A stretch of DNA of 64,000 nucleotides from Microbispora amethystogenes (GTDB lineage Bacteria > Actinomycetota > Actinomycetes > Streptosporangiales > Streptosporangiaceae): positions 62,001-126,000 of the forward strand of contig NZ_BOOB01000013.1 in assembly GCF_016863015.1 (NCBI RefSeq), written 5' to 3'. Under the pieces are notes generated by a model, which was not told the DNA's origin, did not search any database, and saw nothing but the letters and a program-made list of their open reading frames with translations. Of the stretch, positions 58,699 through 64,000 are shown in pieces. Positions within the stretch are counted from its first letter, which is position 1; every line of letters starts with the position of its first letter. The translations under genes were made by a program, and so were the position numbers.

Positions 58699-59529
58699 AT
58701 GAGGACTTGGTTCGTCACTGGCGGGACACCCGGAGGGTTCGGCCTGGTCTATGCCGAGGCTGCACTGAAACAGGGCGATCAGGTGGTGGTGACAGCACGT
58801 CGACCCTCTGAACTGCAGGAATGGGCTGAACCGCACCGCGGCCGTGTGCTGGTTCTCCAGCTCGATGTCACCGATGCCGAGCAGGTGCGTGCGGCGGTCA
58901 AGACGGCAGAGGAGCGGTTTGGCGGGATCGACGTGCTCGTCAACAACGCGGGCCGTGGCTGGTTCGGCACGGTCGAGGGGGCCCCCGACGAGACGATCCG
59001 CCGCACGTTCGACCTCAACCTGTTCGCCGTGGTCGAGGTGATACGCGCGGTCCTGCCAGGTATGCGGGCCCGCGGCGACGGCTGGATCGTGAACATGTCG
59101 TCGGTGGCAGGCCTCGTCGGCACACAGGGGTTCGGCTACTACTCAGCGGCGAAGTTCGCGCTCGAAGGACTGTCGGAGACACTGCGCCATGAAGTTGAGC
59201 CGTTCGGTGTGCGCGTACTCGTCGTAGAGCCGGGAGCGTTCCGCACCAAGGCTTACGCCGGCTTCCAGAACGAGCCCGTCAACGAGACCGTCGACGCCTA
59301 CGTGCCGCTGGTCGAGGGCGTCAAGGCGGCGTTCGTGGAACATAACGGCAAGCAAGAGGGTGACCCTGAACGCGGAGTGCAGGCCGTGATCAGCGCGATG
59401 AACGCACCCGTTCCGCCGCAACGGATCGTGCTCGGCAACTCTGGCTACGACGTCGTTGTTGCGATGCACGAGAACGCACTCGCGGAGCTGCGCGCGAACG
59501 AAAAGCTCTCGCGCGGTGCGGACTTCTAA
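58699..59529 (+). CDS. Short-chain dehydrogenase/reductase
   Basis: 276 aa. Cofactor motif 'WFVTGGTPGGFGLVYAE', then 'LQLDVTDAEQVRAAV', 'VLVNNAGRGWFG', 'IVNMSSVAGLVGTQGF' and catalytic Tyr-x3-Lys in 'YYSAAKFALEGLSE'. The Arg in 'VTARRPSEL' suggests NADPH. It is controlled presumably by the divergent TetR. Confidence 0.93.
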   Translation: MRTWFVTGGTPGGFGLVYAEAALKQGDQVVVTARRPSELQEWAEPHRGRVLVLQLDVTDAEQVRAAVKTAEERFGGIDVLVNNAGRGWFGTVEGAPDETIRRTFDLNLFAVVEVIRAVLPGMRARGDGWIVNMSSVAGLVGTQGFGYYSAAKFALEGLSETLRHEVEPFGVRVLVVEPGAFRTKAYAGFQNEPVNETVDAYVPLVEGVKAAFVEHNGKQEGDPERGVQAVISAMNAPVPPQRIVLGNSGYDVVVAMHENALAELRANEKLSRGADF

Positions 59530-59645
59530 GCCTGTTGCCAGAACGTGAGGAGCCTCGTCGGGGTGGTTTGAGTTACCACACACAACCGACCCGACGAAGC
59601 CTTCATCAGCATGCGCCCCGCGCCCGAGAAGACCGGAGAGCAGAA

Positions 59646-59969
59646 ATGGACGACATCACCCTTCCCAAGGCTGTCGAGAACTTCATCGCGGCCACCAACG
59701 CGCACGACGCGAACGCGCTGGCCCCGGTCTTCGGCGACGGGGCCACCGTGCGCGATGACGGGACGACCTACGCCGGCGAGGCCGAGATCCGCGAGTGGAT
59801 CCAGGGGCACCTGATCAACCCCAAGATCGTGATCACGCCGACCTCGTTCGCGGGCGACCGTCTGGTGGCCTCCGGGGACGGTGAGTTCCCCGGCGGGCCT
59901 CTGTCCTTCGCGTTCGTGTTCGGCATCAAGGACGACCAGGTCACCGACCTCGCGATCGACCCCCTCTGA
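59646..59969 (+). CDS. SnoaL-like (NTF2 fold) protein
   Basis: 107 aa from ATG 59646. 'AVENFIAATNAHDANALAPV' and 'YAGEAEIREWIQGHLINPK' are typical of SnoaL_2 proteins. The small cone-shaped fold can be an isomerase or hydrolase; substrate unknown. It follows the SDR gene on the same strand. Confidence 0.85.
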   Translation: MDDITLPKAVENFIAATNAHDANALAPVFGDGATVRDDGTTYAGEAEIREWIQGHLINPKIVITPTSFAGDRLVASGDGEFPGGPLSFAFVFGIKDDQVTDLAIDPL

Positions 59970-59974
59970 CTCAT

Positions 59975-60095
59975 CACCGGCCGGGGCGGCGGCGTGCTGA
60001 TGCGCGCGGGCGATGGTGGAATCGACGCTGACGTCTCAGGTGATGCGCCCGGCCGCGTCCGCCTGGGCTTGCAACGCGGTCAGGATCTGCTGCAG
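59975..60095 (-). pseudogene. IS5-family transposase fragment
   Basis: On the minus strand about 40 residues read 'LTALQAQADAAGRIT', a stop codon, then 'DVSVDSTIARAHQHAA'. This matches the region around the first DDE Asp of IS5-group transposases, where a Trp normally stands at the stop position. Both sides are missing, so only a remnant of an insertion sequence is left. Confidence 0.75.
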
Positions 60096-60222
60096 CGCTG
60101 CTCCCCTGGCGCCGGCCCCTGGCGGGACTTGGCGGAGTCTAGTGGCGCCGGGGAGATTGCCGACCTGGTAAACAGCGGTATGAGCCGGGCGAAAGCCGTG
60201 ACTGCCAGGGGGGACGCCGCTC

Positions 60223-60507
60223 ATGGAGATGCCCGTTGTCAACCGTTGCGAGGCCACCTCGTGCGCGTACAACCGTGACCGCAGGTGCCACGCGACCGCC
60301 ATCACGGTCGGCGACCTGTCTCACGCGCACTGCGACACCTTCTTCACCACCGGAGGGCCGGGCGGCGATCAGCAGACCATGGGACGCGTGGGCGCGTGCA
60401 AGATGTTCGACTGCCGGCACAACGTGGCTCTGGAGTGCCAGGCGCCCGGCATCGACATCGGCCCCGTGCAGGACGAGGCCGACTGCATGACGTACGCGCC
60501 CGCCTGA
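60223..60507 (+). CDS. DUF1540 metal-binding-like protein
   Basis: 94 aa with two Cys clusters: 'NRCEATSCAYNRDRRCHATA...HCDTF' and 'GACKMFDCRHNVALECQAPG...DCMTY'. Each fits DUF1540 (CxxxxCxYxxxxxCxA...C). Function unknown, probably metal binding. ATG at 60223 or 60229. It is convergent with desD. Confidence 0.88.
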   Translation: MEMPVVNRCEATSCAYNRDRRCHATAITVGDLSHAHCDTFFTTGGPGGDQQTMGRVGACKMFDCRHNVALECQAPGIDIGPVQDEADCMTYAPA

Positions 60508-60548
60508 GCGGCCCGTCGCTCAGGCAGGCGGCGTTCAGCGGGCGGCGC

Positions 60549-62429
60549 TCAGGCTGGCGGTGCGAACCGGGCGATCGGGTTGACCAGGTCGCCGGCCGTC
60601 TGGAGGGCGGCCGACGGGTCGGCCAGGTCCACCATCTGCCGGTTGTCGCGCAGTTGCAGGCGGTTGAGGCACGAGAGCGCGAACGTCTCCGCGAACAGGT
60701 CGTAACGGCGGAAGCGCTCGGCGAGGTGGGGCGCCGACCGCCGGTAGTCCGCCGCGCATTCGGCGACCGTCCGCCAGAACGCCTCCTCGCCGAGCACGCC
60801 GCCCGTGGCCAGGATCGCGTTGAGGAAGCGCAGGAAGCAGTCGAACACGTCGGTGAAGATCGACAGAAGGCGCATCTCCTCGGGCACATCGGCGCGGATC
60901 CGCCGCACGCCGGGTGGCAGGTCCGTGTCCGGGTCCATCACCACGATCTCCTCGGCGATGTCCTTGAAGATCACCCGCTCCACCGCGCCGCCGTCGAGCA
61001 CCAGGATCACGTTCTCGCCGTGCGGCATGAACGCCAGGCCGTACGCGTAGAAGGCGTGCAGCAGCGGGGTGAGATAGGCGTCGAGGTAGCGCCGCAGCCA
61101 CACCTCGGGCGGCAGGCCCGACCGCTCGATCAGCGCCGCCGCGAACGACCGGCCCGCCTCGTCGGTGTGCAGGAGGGAGGCCATGGTGGCGAGGCGCCTG
61201 CCCGGTTCGAGGCCCGCGACCGGGCTCTCCCGCCACAGCGCCGCGAGCATCTTCCGGTATGGCGAGTGAGGGCGGGTGGCCGACTCGTACAGGCGGTCGC
61301 GGTAGCCGGCGGCGGCCCGCTCGCGGATGATCGTCAGGCGCGTCACGCGGAAGACGTCGTCGTCCCGCAGCAGTCCGGCGAGCCAGTCGTTGATCGCCGG
61401 GGTGGCCTCCATGTACGCCGCGGACAGGCCGCGCATGAAGCCCATGTTGAGCACCGACAGCGCGGTCTTCACGTAGTGCTTCGACGGCGCGCCGGCGTTG
61501 AAGAACGTGCGCACCGACTGCTGGGGGAGGTAGTCGTCGTCGCCGGGGCCCAGGCAGACCAGGCGCCGCGTGGCGACCGCCGCGGCGAAGGTGACCGACA
61601 GTTTGTTCCACCACTGCCAGGGATGCACCGGAAGCAGCACGTAGTCGGCCATGTCCAGGCCGAGGCCGGCCAGCGTGCCCGCGAAGCGGGCGAGGGTCTC
61701 CTCGCCGAGTTCGTCACGTGTCAGCCGGTCGTAGTCGATGTCGCCGGAGCAGGAGAACACGCAGTGGTCGCGGTGGGCGGCCAGCCAGATCAGGCGTACG
61801 GGGGCGGCGGCCTCGGGGGCATACCGGTGGTGGTCGTCGACGCCGTAACCGATCCGGCCGCTGTTGGCCACGAAGCACGGGTGTCCCTCGGTCATCGCGG
61901 CCTCGATCTCCTGGAAGCCGGCCTTCGCCAGTTCGTCCGCGCCGGCCGTGCGCCTGGTCAGCTTGTACGCGAGGCTCGCCAGGGTGGAGGAGATCTCCTC
62001 CAGGTAGACGGGGAGGATCTCGTCGCTCAGCCCGAGGGAGCCGCGCGTCTCCACGACCAGATCCAGTGCGTCGAGGGGCAGGGACTCGGGCGGCTCGGTC
62101 TCGCCCGTCGTGCGGCGCCGGGTGATCTCGCCGATGTGCCAGTGGTCGAGCGACAGCACCGTGGCGGTGAAGCGGTACTCCACCGCGCCGTCGTCGGACC
62201 GCACGGCGTACCGGCCGTCGCCGAGCGGGCGCGGGACGAGCAGCCGCTCGTGGGCGAACTCGGCGAGCGCCTTGCGCACCAGCCGCCGATTGGCCTTCTC
62301 CCAGGTCGCCGGGCTGAGATGGGCGACCGCCGCGACGGGATCGACGGCAGGGTCGACGGCGAGCTCCCCTGCGAGGTTTCCGGTGGGGGTTCCGGCCCGA
62401 TCGGCGGCACGGTTTCCAGGGCCGGTCAC
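60549..62429 (-). CDS. desD: Desferrioxamine synthetase DesD (IucA/IucC NIS synthetase)
   Basis: 626 aa from GTG 62429, overlapping the desC stop by 4 bp. The IucA/IucC core is clear: 'EIEAAMTEGHPCFVANSGRI', 'LLPVHPWQWWNKLSVTFA', 'SVRTFFNAGAPSKHYVKTAL' and 'YGLAFMPHGENVILVLDGG'. DesD uses ATP to join hydroxamate units into desferrioxamine. Upstream on the same strand are desC and desB; desA should lie beyond the right edge. Confidence 0.94.
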   Translation of the reverse strand: MTGPGNRAADRAGTPTGNLAGELAVDPAVDPVAAVAHLSPATWEKANRRLVRKALAEFAHERLLVPRPLGDGRYAVRSDDGAVEYRFTATVLSLDHWHIGEITRRRTTGETEPPESLPLDALDLVVETRGSLGLSDEILPVYLEEISSTLASLAYKLTRRTAGADELAKAGFQEIEAAMTEGHPCFVANSGRIGYGVDDHHRYAPEAAAPVRLIWLAAHRDHCVFSCSGDIDYDRLTRDELGEETLARFAGTLAGLGLDMADYVLLPVHPWQWWNKLSVTFAAAVATRRLVCLGPGDDDYLPQQSVRTFFNAGAPSKHYVKTALSVLNMGFMRGLSAAYMEATPAINDWLAGLLRDDDVFRVTRLTIIRERAAAGYRDRLYESATRPHSPYRKMLAALWRESPVAGLEPGRRLATMASLLHTDEAGRSFAAALIERSGLPPEVWLRRYLDAYLTPLLHAFYAYGLAFMPHGENVILVLDGGAVERVIFKDIAEEIVVMDPDTDLPPGVRRIRADVPEEMRLLSIFTDVFDCFLRFLNAILATGGVLGEEAFWRTVAECAADYRRSAPHLAERFRRYDLFAETFALSCLNRLQLRDNRQMVDLADPSAALQTAGDLVNPIARFAPPA

Positions 62430-63028
62430 GGGTGCTCCCCTCGGACGCCGGCCGCGACGGCTGCGGCGCTCGCGGTGGCGAGGTGGAACCGCTCGCGGGT
62501 GCACACGCTCAGCAGGGCCTCCTTCTCCGGTTTGGCGATCACGCCGACGACCTCGAAACCGACGGCCGCGTTCAGCGCGTGGACGGCGGTGTTGCGCACG
62601 TCGGGCTCGACGACCACCCGCCGCACCGCCGGGTCGGCGAACAGCGTCTCCATCACTGTCGTGATCACGGCCCGGGAGAAGCCGTGCACCGGGCTCCCGG
62701 TGGGCGCGCAGAGGAAGTGCATGCCCACGTCGCCGTCCCGCGCGTCGTACAGGCCCGCGAGCTCGACGCGGGCGGGGTCGTACCGCTCGGCCAGGAAGGC
62801 CGGACGCCCGTCGACCAGCCCGAGATAGGCGTCGCGGTGCGGGTGGGCCACGATCCGGCGGTACTCCTCGGCGACCCCGGCGACGTCGGCGTCCCCCATC
62901 ATCCAGAACACCGCCTTGGGGTGGGTCACCCAGGCGTGCACGATCTCCGCGTCGGCGTCGGGGTCGAGCCGGCGCACGGCCAGTTTGCCGACCCCGTCGT
63001 GGACGCGGCGGAAGACGATCCCGCTCAC
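62426..63028 (-). CDS. desC: N-acyltransferase DesC (GNAT)
   Basis: 200 aa from GTG 63028, with 4-bp overlaps at both ends. The siderophore GNAT pattern is '[20 protein letters not shown]', '[20 protein letters not shown]' and '[20 protein letters not shown]'. It acylates N-hydroxycadaverine with succinyl- or acetyl-CoA. Confidence 0.93.
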   Translation of the reverse strand: MSGIVFRRVHDGVGKLAVRRLDPDADAEIVHAWVTHPKAVFWMMGDADVAGVAEEYRRIVAHPHRDAYLGLVDGRPAFLAERYDPARVELAGLYDARDGDVGMHFLCAPTGSPVHGFSRAVITTVMETLFADPAVRRVVVEPDVRNTAVHALNAAVGFEVVGVIAKPEKEALLSVCTRERFHLATASAAAVAAGVRGEHP

Positions 63029-64000
63029 GCGACCACCCCTTCGGGGGCGCCGAACTCCTGGAAGGCGATCGCCTTCTCGATGGGGTAGTGCTCGCGGCCG
63101 AGGATCTGGGCGATGATCCACGAGTTGCGGTACGGGCCCATGCCCAGGTCGGGCGAGGTGACGCTGTGGGCGTGGGTCGCGCCGTTCTGCACGAAGATCC
63201 CCCGGCCGGTGACGTCGACGCTGTAGTTCCTGGCCACGTCGAACCGGCCGCGCCGGTCCCACCGGATGCGGTCCCGTACGGGATCGAGGAAGGCGGGCGG
63301 CTCGTAGCGGTAGCCGGTCGCCAGCACGAGCCCCTGGGTCACGAGCGTGAAGTCGCGCTCCTGCTCCAGGTGGCGCAGGCCGAGCGTGTACTCGCCCCGG
63401 GCCGCGTCGTGGGCCGCCTCGCGCAGTTCGGTGCAGGTCAGCAGCCGCGACGGGACCGGGCCGCCGGCGGTCTTGGCGTACAGCAGGTCGTAGATCTCGT
63501 TGATCAGCGCCGCGTCGATGCCCTTGTGCAGGCACTTCTGCTCGGCTTCGAGGCGGTATCGGGTGTCCTCCGGCAGCGCGTGGAAGTAGTCCACGTAGTC
63601 CGGGGAGGTCATCTCCAGAGTCAGCTTGGTGTATTCCAGCGGGAAGAACCGGGGTGACCGGGTCACCCAGTTCAGCCGGTAGCCGTGGGTGTCGATGCCG
63701 GCCAGCAGGTCGCGGTAGATCTCGGCGGCGCTCTGCCCGCTGCCGACGACCGTGATGCTCTCCTTGGTCAGCAGGTCGTCCTTGCGGGCGAGGTAGTCGC
63801 TGTTGTGGACGACGCCGCCGCCGAGGCCGCGGCACGGCTCGGGCACGTACGGCGGGGTGCCGGTGCCGAGCACGAGGTGCGGGGCGCGGTGCTCGGTCCG
63901 CTCGCCCGCGTCCGTCAGCGCGTGGACGACGTAACACCCGTCCGCCTCGTCGTACGTCACGGAGGTGACCCGGTGGCCGAAGCGGACGCTCCGCAGCCGC
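63025..64000 (-). CDS. desB: Cadaverine/lysine N-monooxygenase DesB, N-terminus outside window
   Basis: The frame stays open to the right edge, so the N-terminal FAD-binding part is missing; about 324 residues are visible. NADPH-binding '[20 protein letters not shown]', '[20 protein letters not shown]' and the end motif '[18 protein letters not shown]' identify the lysine/ornithine N-monooxygenase family. With desC and desD it makes the desferrioxamine pathway. Confidence 0.93.
   Translation of the reverse strand, partial: RLRSVRFGHRVTSVTYDEADGCYVVHALTDAGERTEHRAPHLVLGTGTPPYVPEPCRGLGGGVVHNSDYLARKDDLLTKESITVVGSGQSAAEIYRDLLAGIDTHGYRLNWVTRSPRFFPLEYTKLTLEMTSPDYVDYFHALPEDTRYRLEAEQKCLHKGIDAALINEIYDLLYAKTAGGPVPSRLLTCTELREAAHDAARGEYTLGLRHLEQERDFTLVTQGLVLATGYRYEPPAFLDPVRDRIRWDRRGRFDVARNYSVDVTGRGIFVQNGATHAHSVTSPDLGMGPYRNSWIIAQILGREHYPIEKAIAFQEFGAPEGVVA

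Overview
The window is high-GC actinomycete DNA. The gene complement fits a filamentous actinobacterium: DUF397, DUF5753 and DUF574 families, SARP and NB-ARC regulators, a desferrioxamine pathway, ricin/FN3/CBM2 secreted proteins, a DLW-39 protein, GTG/TTG starts, and a pSAM2-type integrative and conjugative element (AICE). I suspect Streptosporangiaceae or a relative, but nothing here fixes the genus.

Layout. (1) 1-12.4 kb is chromosomal: the end of an SMP-30-like gene, MerR and AraC regulators, a sugar ABC transporter, several small secreted proteins, and an MFS permease divergent from a FadR-type regulator. (2) 12.4-33.8 kb is an island built at the 3' end of a tRNA-Ala(UGC) gene (33770-33842, minus strand). 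A 43-bp piece of this tRNA occurs six times in direct orientation (13578, 15945, 17540, 19350, 20511, 33769). The four short intervals between the left copies hold relic elements that have lost integrase, transfer and replication genes but keep cargo: VapBC, a DUF433/DUF5615 pair, a lipoprotein and an FN3-CBM2 secreted protein. The last interval, 20511-33811, is a complete-looking AICE: regulators, Pra-like activator, FtsK-type Tra, HUH Rep, Xis and Int. It also carries a large AT-richer NTPase-TPR gene. Paired 10-bp sites 11 bp apart, probably integrase arm sites, lie inside both ends of the AICE and beside most relic cores. Three relic or active left ends carry a 51-nt perfect DNA cloverleaf.

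(3) 34-49.5 kb is chromosomal: a HAD hydrolase, DLW-39, a WhiJ/AbaA-like cluster (XRE-DUF5753, DUF397, two HATPases, DUF574 methyltransferase), a STAS protein, ArsR-SRPBCC, aldo/keto reductase, a multi-domain NUDIX protein, a CBS protein with an ArsB/NhaD-like permease, a PASTA membrane protein, PhoX, and crcB-DUF190-crcB. (4) 49.9-57.9 kb is a same-strand, mostly overlapping gene set: a RimK/graspetide-like ATP-grasp enzyme, a SARP/NB-ARC regulator, a 70-aa small protein resembling the 'aroma-sacti cluster' family, a nucleotide cyclase-ATPase-TPR protein, a cytoplasmic subtilisin-like protease and a GAF protein. It is the best candidate here for an undescribed peptide-maturation or signalling system. 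(5) 58-64 kb holds a TetR/SDR pair, a SnoaL-like protein, an IS5-type transposase remnant, a DUF1540 protein, and desD-desC-desB (desB runs off the right edge).

How parts work together. In the AICE, the half-site CCCTAGAC occurs as a perfect palindrome before an HTH regulator gene and again three times before pra, suggesting one regulator controls both. pra to int then reads as an operon with 4-bp overlaps. Rep (HUH type) and the cloverleaf/hairpin clusters fit rolling-circle replication. In region 4, gene order and overlaps suggest co-expression of the small protein with cyclase, protease and GAF protein, with the SARP as a possible activator acting on repeats just upstream.
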